Origin: a virus
Strand: one strand, 5' to 3'
IMG/VR virus record: IMGVR_UViG_3300037193_001894
Location: 17,352-81,351 of that record
DNA length: 64,000 nt
The notes under the pieces were generated by a model. The model was not told where the DNA came from. It did not search any database and was given only the letters and a program-made list of their open reading frames with translations. How positions within the stretch are numbered: position 1 is the first letter of the stretch; each line of letters opens with the position of its first letter. Of the stretch, positions 8,403-14,727 are shown piece by piece. A program made the position numbers and the translations under genes.

Positions 8403-8432
8403 ACAGTAGGACCCGGTAACGACGGAGGTCAA
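8403..8432 (-). promoter_or_regulatory. Sigma-70-type promoter for the helicase-primase unit
   Basis: On the minus strand TTGACC (8427-8432) and TACTGT (8403-8408) are separated by 18 bp, matching the actinobacterial TTGACN and TANNNT pattern. Predicted start of transcription is near 8396, with a leader of about 110 bases to the ATG at 8287. Confidence 0.55.
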
Positions 8433-8560
8433 GCACTTCGTGGAGAACCGTGTTCGGCGTGTCGTGGTAACCGATTGAAACGGTACCGGCGAGGCTCTGC
8501 ACGGTTCGGAAGTCCGTGCCCGAGAGAAGGTCTGCTGCCCCGAATCCAGAACGGAAGATA

Positions 8561-8604
8561 GCAGAAAAGAAGGACCCACCGAGCGCGACACGCCCGGTGG
8601 GTCC
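8561..8604 (-). terminator. Rho-independent terminator after the zinc-ribbon gene
   Basis: GGACCCACCG and CGGTGGGTCC form a perfect 10-bp stem (8572-8604) with a 13-base loop, followed on the minus strand by TTCTTTTCT. It lies 10 bases past the stop codon at 8614. This is the clearest intrinsic terminator in the window. Confidence 0.85.
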
Positions 8605-8613
8605 TTGGCTAGA

Positions 8614-8853
8614 TCAAGAAGTTGGCTGAACGGCGGCTTTCTTCTGACCAGACGGCTGCTTGCGCCTCCGCCGAAGGGTCTTGACCTCAGTCCCCTCGGG
8701 CGGCAAGAACGGCGCGATGCACTTGGCGCAGAGATCTTTGTGCACCTCCCCCGAGAGCACACTCCCCTCGAATCTCTGCACCAGCCGCTGCCGCTGCGAA
8801 GCGTTGATCACCGCTCCGCAGCCATCACACTGGTAACCCCGGAACGCACTCAT
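8614..8853 (-). CDS. Small zinc-ribbon protein (79 aa)
   Basis: Start at ATG 8853 (MSAFRGYQCD) overlaps the exonuclease stop as ATGA; an upstream in-frame codon is less likely. Two CxxC pairs (C9/C12 and C42/C45) define a zinc ribbon. The C-terminal 30 residues are basic (TLRRRRKQP, GQKKAA), suited to nucleic-acid contact. It is the last gene of its unit, closed by the terminator at 8561-8604. Specific function unknown. Confidence 0.75.
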   Translation of the reverse strand: MSAFRGYQCDGCGAVINASQRQRLVQRFEGSVLSGEVHKDLCAKCIAPFLPPEGTEVKTLRRRRKQPSGQKKAAVQPTS

Positions 8854-9737
8854 ACCGGCGTCCCCTCCTTCCACAAACCCCCCACATAGAGCCTCTGCCG
8901 AACCGACTCCAGTCGGTAGCGAGTCAGGAACGACAACAGGCCCTCGTACATCGCGCTGGATGGGTCGGTCGGCTCGAACATGGGGAGTTCCGGTAGCGCG
9001 AGACCTTCCGGGGGAGTCCTTAGATCGACCAGCCGCAACGCGACTTGCACCTGCCCCCAGTGTTCTCTAACGGCAGGGTGCTCTACAGCATCCAGGCTCC
9101 ACCCGGACTTCGCAAGATTTTTCAATGCTGTCTTCATCCCGAACCGGGGGACGCCCGGCACACCGTCGGAGATGTCACCGGCCAGGGCCATCGCCAGGGC
9201 CAGATGCTCGGGCTCGCAGCCGTGCTCCTCGCGCACCCGCTGCACGGTCCACCGGTCGGTGTCGGCCCCGCCCGAGGACAGCCGGACCTGCTCCACCTCG
9301 TCGCACAGCAACTGGAGGAAGTCCTTGTCGCTGGAGAGGATCACCGCCCTCTCGCCAGCGGGGCGGTGGTGGACGTACCAGGAGATCAGGTCGTCGGCCT
9401 CGAAGCCCGGCCGGTCGATCTGGTGGATCCCCGACAGCGCCAGGAACTCCCGGGCCAGCGCGAAGGTGCCGCGCTTGCGCTCGTCGAACTCGGGGTCGGG
9501 GGCCTGGAGCCGGTTGGCCTTGTACTCGGGGTAGAGGGCCACCCGGAACGCCGAGCGGCCTCCGTCCCAGCAGACCACCAGCCGGTCCGGGTCCTCCTCG
9601 CGCACGTGCCGCGAGAGGGTGTTGATGAACACCATCAGCGGCCCGGTGTTCACGCCGTCGGCGGACAGAGAGGTGCGGGCCATAGCGTGTACGGCCCGCA
9701 TGGCGAGGTTGTTCCCATCCACGACGAGAGTAGTCAC
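8850..9737 (-). CDS. 5'-3' exonuclease / flap endonuclease
   Basis: 295 residues resembling the N-terminal nuclease domain of DNA polymerase I and T5/T7-type flap exonucleases. Metal-site segments appear in order: LVVDGNNLAMRA (D7), VVCWDGGRSAFR, PGFEADDLISWYV, ILSSDKDFLQL, and the helix-hairpin-helix part LAGDISDGVPGVPRFGMKTA. It would remove RNA primers or degrade DNA 5' ends. Ends by ATGA overlap with the zinc-ribbon gene. No polymerase domain is attached, as is usual in phages. Confidence 0.92.
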   Translation of the reverse strand: MTTLVVDGNNLAMRAVHAMARTSLSADGVNTGPLMVFINTLSRHVREEDPDRLVVCWDGGRSAFRVALYPEYKANRLQAPDPEFDERKRGTFALAREFLALSGIHQIDRPGFEADDLISWYVHHRPAGERAVILSSDKDFLQLLCDEVEQVRLSSGGADTDRWTVQRVREEHGCEPEHLALAMALAGDISDGVPGVPRFGMKTALKNLAKSGWSLDAVEHPAVREHWGQVQVALRLVDLRTPPEGLALPELPMFEPTDPSSAMYEGLLSFLTRYRLESVRQRLYVGGLWKEGTPV

Positions 9738-9741
9738 GTCA

Positions 9742-10275
9742 TCACTCGCCCATCCCGTCCAGGCGCTGGGCGGTGACCCAGCCCATGATCCGGTCCACTG
9801 CGACCTCGGCCATGTCGGTGTGGTCGGCGGTCTCGAACCAGTGCGGGTGCTCGTCCTCGGCCTTCTCCAGCGCCTTGCTGACCTCAGCGACCAAGGTGTC
9901 CCGGTCGGCGTCGTGCATCCGCAGGATCGAGCGGGCGTAGACCAGGCCGTCCAACTGCTCCTCGTACCAGTCCCGGACGGTGTTGCGCCCGTTGAAGGGC
10001 CGGTGGCCCTGGCGGTAGCGCTGGATGCCGACCTGGCGGCGCTCCTCGATGTCGCGGATCAGCAGGGTCTGGTCGTCCTCCAGGGACTCGTCTCCGTCCG
10101 GCAGCACCTGGTCGCCGGGACGGGTCCGCAACGCCTCACCCTCCTCCGAGTCAGTCCAGAGCCAGTCTCCACCGCTCTGCCGATAGACCCGGCCGCACTC
10201 GCGGCAGGTCAACTCGGGAGAGTCGGGGTTCAAGGGGAAGACCCCGGGGTGGGTGCAGGCTTCGGGGCGCTTCAT
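9742..10275 (-). CDS. Conserved hypothetical protein with N-terminal zinc-knuckle
   Basis: 177 residues. The N-terminus MKRPEACTHPGVF plus LTCRECGRVY gives C7/H9/C25/C28-type ligands followed by YRQSGGDWLW, a small zinc-binding module. The remainder is helical and acidic (NTVRDWYEEQLDGLVYARSI, LVAEVSKALEKAEDE). The middle is reminiscent of MazG-like all-alpha folds, but I cannot claim the family. ATG 10275 overlaps the preceding tiny gene's stop as ATGA. Confidence 0.75.
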   Translation of the reverse strand: MKRPEACTHPGVFPLNPDSPELTCRECGRVYRQSGGDWLWTDSEEGEALRTRPGDQVLPDGDESLEDDQTLLIRDIEERRQVGIQRYRQGHRPFNGRNTVRDWYEEQLDGLVYARSILRMHDADRDTLVAEVSKALEKAEDEHPHWFETADHTDMAEVAVDRIMGWVTAQRLDGMGE

Positions 10276-10391
10276 CGGAACGTCACCTCGCCCTTCTGGG
10301 CCTCGACCTCGGTGCGCAGCGAGCGCCAGCCCAGCAGGTTGCCGATCCTGGGGAGGTGGCCGAGCGAGATGCTGCCCTTGCTGACCGGCAC
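10272..10391 (-). CDS. Tiny coupled ORF (39 aa)
   Basis: GTG at 10391 with GAGG 9 bases upstream starts a 39-residue product (MPVSKGSISLGHLPRIGNLL as initiated, ending GEVTFR) whose TGA overlaps the next gene's ATG as ATGA. An ATG at 10399 overlaps the previous stop but opens a different, Arg/Ser/Ala-only frame that looks non-coding. Coupling on the downstream side and plausible composition support a real gene; function unknown. Confidence 0.5.
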   Translation of the reverse strand: MPVSKGSISLGHLPRIGNLLGWRSLRTEVEAQKGEVTFR

Positions 10392-10395
10392 CGGC

Positions 10396-10464
10396 TCATG
10401 CCTCGACCAACTCGGCCAGGTGGAGCCTGCGGAGGGTCTCGCGGCCGAGCGGCTGCTCGCTCAC
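10396..10464 (-). CDS. Tiny coupled ORF (22 aa)
   Basis: GTG at 10464 overlaps the upstream stop as GTGA and encodes MSEQPLGRETLRRLHLAELVEA-like sequence of 22 residues. It fills an otherwise unexplained 70-base gap within a chain of overlapping genes. Could be a leader or coupling peptide rather than a functional protein. Confidence 0.4.
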   Translation of the reverse strand: MSEQPLGRETLRRLHLAELVEA

Positions 10465-10700
10465 AGGCCCTCCACCTTGATCCGCTGCACCATGCCGTCG
10501 GGCAGCCGTCGGCGAGCGGTTCCGTCGCTGCCCACGTCGGAGGCCGTGACCAACTCGAAGTTGTGGATCGCGTCGGCCCGGTCCGGGTGGCTCTCGGTGT
10601 CCTTCGCCAGCGGCTCGCCGTTGTCGCCGTAGAACGTCCAGTACCACTGCCGGGGCGAGTTCGGGTCGCCCTCGTTGCTGTCTCGGAATCTGACTCTCAT
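10461..10700 (-). CDS. DUF1508/YegP-like small protein (79 aa)
   Basis: Starts MRVRFRDSNEGD at ATG 10700, overlapping the upstream stop as ATGA. The segment YWTFYGDNGEPLAKDTESHP followed by DRADAIHNFELV resembles the YegP/DUF1508 repeat (strand-strand-helix with a conserved G-E-xx-A-x-S and S-K-x-x-A spacing). A single repeat is present where many family members have two. The function of the family is not well established. Confidence 0.6.
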   Translation of the reverse strand: MRVRFRDSNEGDPNSPRQWYWTFYGDNGEPLAKDTESHPDRADAIHNFELVTASDVGSDGTARRRLPDGMVQRIKVEGL

Positions 10701-11009
10701 GACCCCTCCTCGGGATCCGGGGCGTCGGCGGTGACCTCGATCAGTTCCGCGTCCCCGGCGTTGATGTGGATGACCGCCTCCGGCTGGAGCGGCAGCAGAG
10801 CGTTGGCGTCGATCCGCAGGGTGAGCCTGGTGACCAGGGCTCCGGCCTTGGTCTTGCCGGTGGGCTTCTTCTGGGTGAGGTTGGTGACCTTGCCCCCCCC
10901 TCAGGATGGGCCGGTCCTTGCTGTCGATGTCGTAGCGGTACGAGGACCAGACCGGCTCGATCGTGGCGTAGAACACCGCATCGACGTACTCGGGCTGCTT
11001 GCTGGTCAT
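10697..11009 (-). CDS. Small protein interrupted by a C8 tract (frameshift or assembly error)
   Basis: The first 39 residues read MTSKQPEYVDAVFYATIEPV and on to DRPILRGG, then a run of eight C (10893-10900; eight G in the mRNA) throws the frame. With seven C the frame continues as KVTNLTQKKPTGKTKAG and ends DAPDPEEGS, its TGA overlapping the next ATG as ATGA, giving 103 residues of normal composition. As written, the frame instead runs through shadow-like sequence into the next gene. So this is a homopolymer sequencing error, a genuine disruption, or a +1 frameshift. Function unknown. Confidence 0.65.
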
Positions 11010-11338
11010 CAGTCCTCCTCGCGAGGCTGGGCGTAGTGGTACCCGGTGAACAGGCCGTCGGCCCAGACCATGGCTGTCTTCATCACCAGGTCGAGGTTGG
11101 CCTGCAACTGCTGCGGGTCCTTGATCTGGAGGTAGGACATCGCCCGGCTGAGGCCGACGTAGGCCGAGGACTTCGGATCAACCACGGACCCGATCAGCGA
11201 CTGCCAGTCCCAGTCCTCCTCGGAGGCGGGCTCGTCGATCTTGGTCGAGACGATCGCCATCAGCCGCTCGAAGTCCTCGTGGTCGGGGATGTCGAACGGC
11301 GGGTCGGGATGGGGCTCGGGACGGATCTGCTCCGTCAT
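11009..11338 (-). CDS. Hypothetical acidic protein (109 aa)
   Basis: ATG at 11338 (MTEQIRPEPH) overlaps the upstream stop as TGATG, and its own stop overlaps the next ATG by one base. An acidic N-terminus is followed by a helical region (FERLMAIVSTKID, SAYVGLSRAMSYLQ, NLDLVMKTAMVWADGL). No family is recognised. Confidence 0.75.
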   Translation of the reverse strand: MTEQIRPEPHPDPPFDIPDHEDFERLMAIVSTKIDEPASEEDWDWQSLIGSVVDPKSSAYVGLSRAMSYLQIKDPQQLQANLDLVMKTAMVWADGLFTGYHYAQPREED

Positions 11339-12003
11339 CAGATCACCCCGTAGAGCCGGGCGTTGACCTTGGCCATCAGGATGGTGTGGGCGAGCCGGGT
11401 GCCGTCGATGATGCCCTGCTGGGCCAGCGCGTGGGCCATCCGCTCGATGTCGGCCAGCGTGTAGTACCGGGCGGTGTGGGCGTCGGGGTCGATCACCTTC
11501 CCGACCCCATCGCAGGCCGAGCACTGCCGGGTCTTGAGTTGTCCCGTCCCCTTGCACTTCGAGCACTTGACCCCGGACGGCAGGCGCTTGAACTCCAGGG
11601 GCTTGCCGTCGAGGAGGAAGTACCCGTGCGGGTACTGCTGGGGGATGGTCGTGCGGCCCCGGCCCTTGCAGTTCGAGCAGGTGCCGGGCCGCTTCTTCTC
11701 CTCGATCTGGACCTTGCCGGTGCCCTTGCAGTGCGGGCAGCGAACGTCGCGCTCCTTGTCCGGCCGGGACCTCCAGCGGAGCCAGTCGGCCCCCTTGCCG
11801 AAGAAGCACTTGGCGACCTCCTGCACCGAGAAGTGCGGGATCTCCAGGCCGGTCTTGGGGTCCTTGTCGAACATCGAGTCGTCGAGCCAGAACCGTCGGC
11901 CGCTGGGGTGGATCAGGTCCATGCTCGACAAGATCAACGGCTCGGACCCGTACCCCACCACCTCGATCGTCGGCTTCTGCTGGGTCTCGGTCTCTGGGCT
12001 CAT
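11338..12003 (-). CDS. DnaJ-type zinc-finger protein (CxxCxGxG repeats)
   Basis: Four CxxCxGxG motifs occur at residues 89-96, 109-116, 147-154 and 161-168 (CPHCKGTG, CSNCKGRG, CSKCKGTG, CSACDGVG), the full cysteine-rich domain of DnaJ that binds two zinc ions and clients. There is no J domain here; a J-like protein is encoded about 8 kb downstream. The C-terminus (ARYYTLADIERMAHALAQQG) could be a MerR-like or other helical domain. Three ATGs are tandem; I choose 12003 because GAGAAGG is then 6 bases upstream. A role as a chaperone in replisome or virion assembly is inference. Confidence 0.8.
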   Translation of the reverse strand: MSPETETQQKPTIEVVGYGSEPLILSSMDLIHPSGRRFWLDDSMFDKDPKTGLEIPHFSVQEVAKCFFGKGADWLRWRSRPDKERDVRCPHCKGTGKVQIEEKKRPGTCSNCKGRGRTTIPQQYPHGYFLLDGKPLEFKRLPSGVKCSKCKGTGQLKTRQCSACDGVGKVIDPDAHTARYYTLADIERMAHALAQQGIIDGTRLAHTILMAKVNARLYGVI

Positions 12004-12028
12004 CATCATCCTTCTCGGGTGCTGGGGA

Positions 12029-12084
12029 AGCCGGTCACCCCGGGGCGGTCTCGGGAGTGCACCCGCCCCGGGGGAGTACCGGCT
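12029..12084 (-). terminator. Long hairpin terminator after the gene at 12083
   Basis: AGCCGGT and ACCGGCT close the outside and CCCCGGGGCGG pairs with CCGCCCCGGGG inside, with small internal mismatches. It overlaps the last base pair of the stop codon. No strong T-tract follows. Confidence 0.65.
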
Positions 12085-12850
12085 ACTTCTTGGAGTTGCG
12101 CGTGTAGAGGCCGACCGAGGGCTTGCCGACCCTGGTCATGCGCTTGATCGCCCGGAGGATGCCGTCGCGGACCTCGGGCTTGTTGGCAGCGTTGGACAGC
12201 GCCTTGGCCTCGTCGAACACCCGGACCTCACGGGTCATCGCGAGGTACTCCTCGCGGGTGATCGCGCCCTCGTCCAGCAGGTCGAGGAGGGCCTCGGGGG
12301 AGGCGTCCACGGAGATGGTGCCGTTGCGGTACTCGCGGCTCCACTCCTTGTTGGTGCCCGGGACCGGGCAGCGCTCGGGGTTGCCCTTCGAGCAGAGGAT
12401 GTAGTGCCCCTCCGAGGTCCGGTCGGTGGCCTCCACGACGACGTGGCCACCACGGACGACGGCCTTGGGGACCGCCACGCCACGCTCCTCGGCGTCCACG
12501 TCCATGTGGGTGCGGATGATGGTCTTGAGCGACTCGTCGCGCTGGCTGATCATGTCGGCGATCACCCCGAGCACCTGGCGCTCCTCGAAGACGGCGGTCT
12601 TCTCCTCGTCGGTCAGCGTGCGCCGGGTGTCGGGCTGGACGGAGGCGAACACGTCCTTGAGCCGGACCAGGGCGTCCTTGACCTCCTCGGTCAACTCGAC
12701 CGGCTTGGGCACCGAGGGGAACGGCACCTCGGTGGTGCGCGCCACGTCGGCGTGGTACGGCTCGACCAGCGCGGTGGTCAGGTCCTTGAGGCTGCCGTGC
12801 TCCTTGAGCACGATCCTGCCCCGCTCGATGTACGGCTCGATCTCGGTCAT
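12083..12850 (-). CDS. Conserved hypothetical protein (255 aa)
   Basis: Begins MTEIEPYIERGRIVL; ATG 12850 is preceded by AAGGAGCG. The first half is acidic and helical (VKDALVRLKDVFASVQ, RQVLGVIADMISQRDE), the second has a His/Cys-containing strand region (GHYILCSKGN, RCPVPGT) and a basic C-terminus (AIKRMTRVGKPS, LYTRNSKK). I do not recognise the family. It stands alone between two hairpins with its own predicted promoter, so its expression is probably independent of both the lysis genes upstream and the operon downstream. Confidence 0.75.
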   Translation of the reverse strand: MTEIEPYIERGRIVLKEHGSLKDLTTALVEPYHADVARTTEVPFPSVPKPVELTEEVKDALVRLKDVFASVQPDTRRTLTDEEKTAVFEERQVLGVIADMISQRDESLKTIIRTHMDVDAEERGVAVPKAVVRGGHVVVEATDRTSEGHYILCSKGNPERCPVPGTNKEWSREYRNGTISVDASPEALLDLLDEGAITREEYLAMTREVRVFDEAKALSNAANKPEVRDGILRAIKRMTRVGKPSVGLYTRNSKK

Positions 12851-12886
12851 GGTGGCGCTCCTTGCCTGGTTCTCTCTGACTCCGCC

Positions 12887-12916
12887 AGACTACCAAGCAT
12901 TCCCGGGGTTACACAA
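12887..12916 (-). promoter_or_regulatory. Candidate promoter for the gene at 12083-12850
   Basis: TTGTGT (12911-12916) and TAGTCT (12887-12892) lie 18 bp apart on the minus strand, directly below the lysis terminator and about 37 bases above the start codon. The -10 fits TANNNT; the -35 is a weaker match. Confidence 0.45.
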
Positions 12917-12934
12917 GAATCCTTGGGGACAAAG

Positions 12935-12972
12935 AGAGGAGCCCCGGCTGCCGTCCTAACCGGGGCTCCTCT
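12935..12972 (-). terminator. Terminator of the lysis cassette
   Basis: AGAGGAGCCCCGG and CCGGGGCTCCTCT form a perfect 13-bp stem with a 12-base loop, followed on the minus strand by CTTTGTCC. It starts 20 bases past the holin-like gene's stop at 12993. Confidence 0.8.
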
Positions 12973-12992
12973 GGTTCTGGCGAACCGGACGC

Positions 12993-13535
12993 TCAGCGCC
13001 TGATCCTGCGCAGGCGGTAGGCGAGCCCCACAGACACGCCCCCTGCCACCGTCAACGGTCCCCAGACGCTCGGCCCGGAGAACACCAGGACCGTAGCGAG
13101 CGTGACCACCAGCATGACCTCACCGAGCCCCATGATGCCGCCCTCGCCGCGCACCGGGCCACCCCCGGCCCCTCCGGGTGCCGTCACCGGGTCGTAGCGA
13201 GGTGTGGTGCGGATCGAGCCGACCAGGGTGGTGAGCGTGCCGAGGAAGGTCACGACGACGGTCACCTGGTCGGGGGTCCAGTGCAGTACTCCGAGGCTGA
13301 CGCAGAAGACCACCCCGGACCGGCCCAGGTCGGTGAGGACCATCACCGGGAAGGGCTTTGTCAGGAAGCCCTTGGCCACCGCGAGGATCGCGATGAACAG
13401 GGCTACCAGGTTGGTCTGCTGGTCGCCGGAGAGGCTGAACAGCCCGAGAGCGATCGCCACGACGACGAAACTCTCGAACGCATCCAGGAGCAGCGCGGGC
13501 TCCCGGACCAGTGCCTTGAAACGGTCCACCGTCAC
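12993..13535 (-). CDS. Holin-like membrane protein
   Basis: 180 residues from GTG 13535, which overlaps the endolysin stop as GTGA. Hydrophobic segments are visible around FVVVAIALGLFSL, NLVALFIAILAVA, VVFCVSLGVLHW, VTVVVTFLGTLTTLVG, then a Gly/Pro linker (APGGAGGGPVRGEGG) and two more hydrophobic stretches, VMLVVTLATVLVF and a Gly-rich one before a basic tail RLRRIRR. Multiple membrane segments, charged tail and coupling to the endolysin fit a holin that times lysis at the cytoplasmic membrane. The linker suggests a fusion of two small membrane proteins. A lysis-related role is inferred from context. Confidence 0.75.
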   Translation of the reverse strand: MTVDRFKALVREPALLLDAFESFVVVAIALGLFSLSGDQQTNLVALFIAILAVAKGFLTKPFPVMVLTDLGRSGVVFCVSLGVLHWTPDQVTVVVTFLGTLTTLVGSIRTTPRYDPVTAPGGAGGGPVRGEGGIMGLGEVMLVVTLATVLVFSGPSVWGPLTVAGGVSVGLAYRLRRIRR

Positions 13536-14488
13536 TGTCCTCCTGATTCGATCTGGTCGTCGTTCACCACGACGGTGAACGACACGTCCATGGCCTCCAG
13601 CAGGCCCTTGATCTCCTGCGGGGTGGCCCCCTGGTCGATCTTGTCGATGGCGTCGCGGAGTAGGCCCTTGATGGCCCGGTCGCGGCGGTAGGAGCCCTCC
13701 ATGAAGGCGTCCAGCCGCCGCAGCACCTGCGCGACCGAGACCGACTTGTCGGGGTGGGGGTAGATGTCGTCGCTGAGTTGCATCTCGTCCTCCTGCGGGG
13801 GCTGTTCGTCCTGGATGCCGAAGCGGCGGACCTCGGCCCGCCCGGATGATGTGGTGTAGCCGAGCCGGTCGATCTTGCGGGTGGGAGCCCAGGTCTTGTG
13901 CTCCATGTGGTAGCCCGAGAGGTCCGCGCTCCGGGCTGGCCGCTTGCCCTCGCCGTTGATGCGCCAGATCGCGTGGGTCAGCCCGGCGTTGGCCCGGCCC
14001 ATGAACTCGCGGAAGGTCATGCTCTTGCCGGTGCGCCGGTTGGTGTACGTGCGGTCCCAGACCGCCTCGGACAGCCCGCCCTCGTACTCGGTGCCCCAGG
14101 CGTAGGGCCGGGCGTTGTCCTTGGGGATCGTGTAGGAGCCCATCGGCCCCCGGACCGTCAGCGGGCCTCCGTAGCCGGGGTGGTTGGCCAGCCCCAGGCA
14201 CTTGATCCGGTAGACGAGATCGACGCCTGCGGTGCCGTTGCACAGGGGACCGCCCAGGGCCGAGGTGCCGACCGTGACCAGGTGCAGGCCGGGCGTCGGG
14301 TTGCTCGGCGTCGGGTTGGAGACGATGTGGTGCGAGGTGACCGCGAAGGGGCGCAGCGCGTTCCACCGGTCGCCGGAGACGGGACGGCCCTCGACCACCT
14401 CGATGGAGACCTCCGGCACGCCGAAGTCGAGCAGCACGTCCTTGACGATCCTGGCCCGCTCGATCGCCCGATCGCGTCCGGCGCTCAT
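13532..14488 (-). CDS. Endolysin, N-acetylmuramoyl-L-alanine amidase-like
   Basis: 318 residues from ATG 14488 (MSAGRDRAIE). A PGRP/amidase-type domain covers about residues 40-230: the first zinc ligand is in VTSHHIVSNP (H53/H54), then ALGGPLCNGTAGVDLVYRI, NARPYAWGTEYEGG (the conserved W-G-E-G part), and GYHMEHKTWAPTRKIDRLGY with the second His and basic residues. The C-terminal 90 residues form a helical region (VAQVLRRLDAFMEGSYRRD) likely to bind cell wall. It should cut the amide between muramic acid and the stem peptide at lysis. It is coupled on both sides to small lysis genes. Confidence 0.85.
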   Translation of the reverse strand: MSAGRDRAIERARIVKDVLLDFGVPEVSIEVVEGRPVSGDRWNALRPFAVTSHHIVSNPTPSNPTPGLHLVTVGTSALGGPLCNGTAGVDLVYRIKCLGLANHPGYGGPLTVRGPMGSYTIPKDNARPYAWGTEYEGGLSEAVWDRTYTNRRTGKSMTFREFMGRANAGLTHAIWRINGEGKRPARSADLSGYHMEHKTWAPTRKIDRLGYTTSSGRAEVRRFGIQDEQPPQEDEMQLSDDIYPHPDKSVSVAQVLRRLDAFMEGSYRRDRAIKGLLRDAIDKIDQGATPQEIKGLLEAMDVSFTVVVNDDQIESGGQ

Positions 14489-14643
14489 CGGTCGATCCCG
14501 TTCGACTCGTCGTCGAGGTCGTCGATCGCCTCGTACAGGACCTGGCCGAGCACGGCCTGCTCGGGACCCACCTCGTTCGGGTGGTCCAGGCCCGCCTCGG
14601 GGTCGGTGTCGATCGCGGGCAGGTCTACTGGCTGCTCTGACAT
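14485..14643 (-). CDS. Small acidic protein leading the lysis cassette (52 aa)
   Basis: ATG 14643 is preceded by GAGGGGTGGGAT. The product (MSEQPVDLPAIDTDPEAGLD and on to DESNGIDR) is strongly acidic, without membrane segments. Its TGA overlaps the endolysin ATG as ATGA. It is the first gene after the 37-bp element at 14676-14712. The role is unknown; it might serve mainly to couple translation. Confidence 0.65.
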   Translation of the reverse strand: MSEQPVDLPAIDTDPEAGLDHPNEVGPEQAVLGQVLYEAIDDLDDESNGIDR

Positions 14644-14664
14644 ATCCCACCCCTCTGAATGACG

Positions 14665-14703
14665 AAGCGCCCCTGCACCCCTTCAAGGGGCTCAGGGACG
14701 CTT
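14665..14703 (-). terminator. Imperfect hairpin between DinG-like helicase and lysis cassette
   Basis: On the minus strand AAGCGTCCCTGAGCCCCTT can pair with AAGGGGTGCAGGGGCGCTT with a few mismatches. It overlaps most of the 37-bp element at 14676-14712, so it might be part of that element rather than a terminator. Confidence 0.4.
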
Positions 14704-14712
14704 CGACAGCAG
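14676..14712 (-). repeat. 37-bp late-unit element, copy a (before the lysis cassette)
   Basis: Minus strand CTGCTGTC, 20 bp, GAAGGGGTG; both boxes match the consensus exactly. It ends 32 bases above the ATG at 14643. This is the only copy in the replication half, and it precedes the only late-type genes there. Confidence 0.75.
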
Positions 14713-14727
14713 ACCGGTTGAAATGGT
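14713..14727. promoter_or_regulatory. 15-bp site related to 8470-8484
   Basis: ACCGGTTGAAATGGT differs from ACCGATTGAAACGGT at 8470-8484 at only two positions, with ACC and GGT ends in dyad symmetry. It touches the stop codon of the helicase gene and abuts the 37-bp element copy a. A protein-binding site is possible. Confidence 0.35.

Larger units (their letters stand above)
8288..8613. other. Intergenic control region (about 325 bp)
   Basis: No gene fits here on either strand. The region holds, on the minus strand, a terminator for the upstream zinc-ribbon gene (8561-8604), an imperfect palindrome ACCGATTGAAACGGT (8470-8484), a TTGACC/TACTGT promoter (8403-8432) and a perfect 22-bp palindrome (8373-8394) just past the predicted transcription start. 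Composition is visibly less GC-rich than its flanks. Confidence 0.75.

Noticed and set aside
10285-10399. ORF from ATG 10399 overlapping a stop as ATGA
   Set aside because: Product is nearly all Arg, Ser and Ala and ends away from the downstream start; the GTG 10391 frame is better.
10461-11009. A 182-residue fusion of the C8-tract gene with the DUF1508-like gene
   Set aside because: The middle part has Arg/His/Gln/Pro shadow composition, while a single-base change restores two ordinary overlapping genes.
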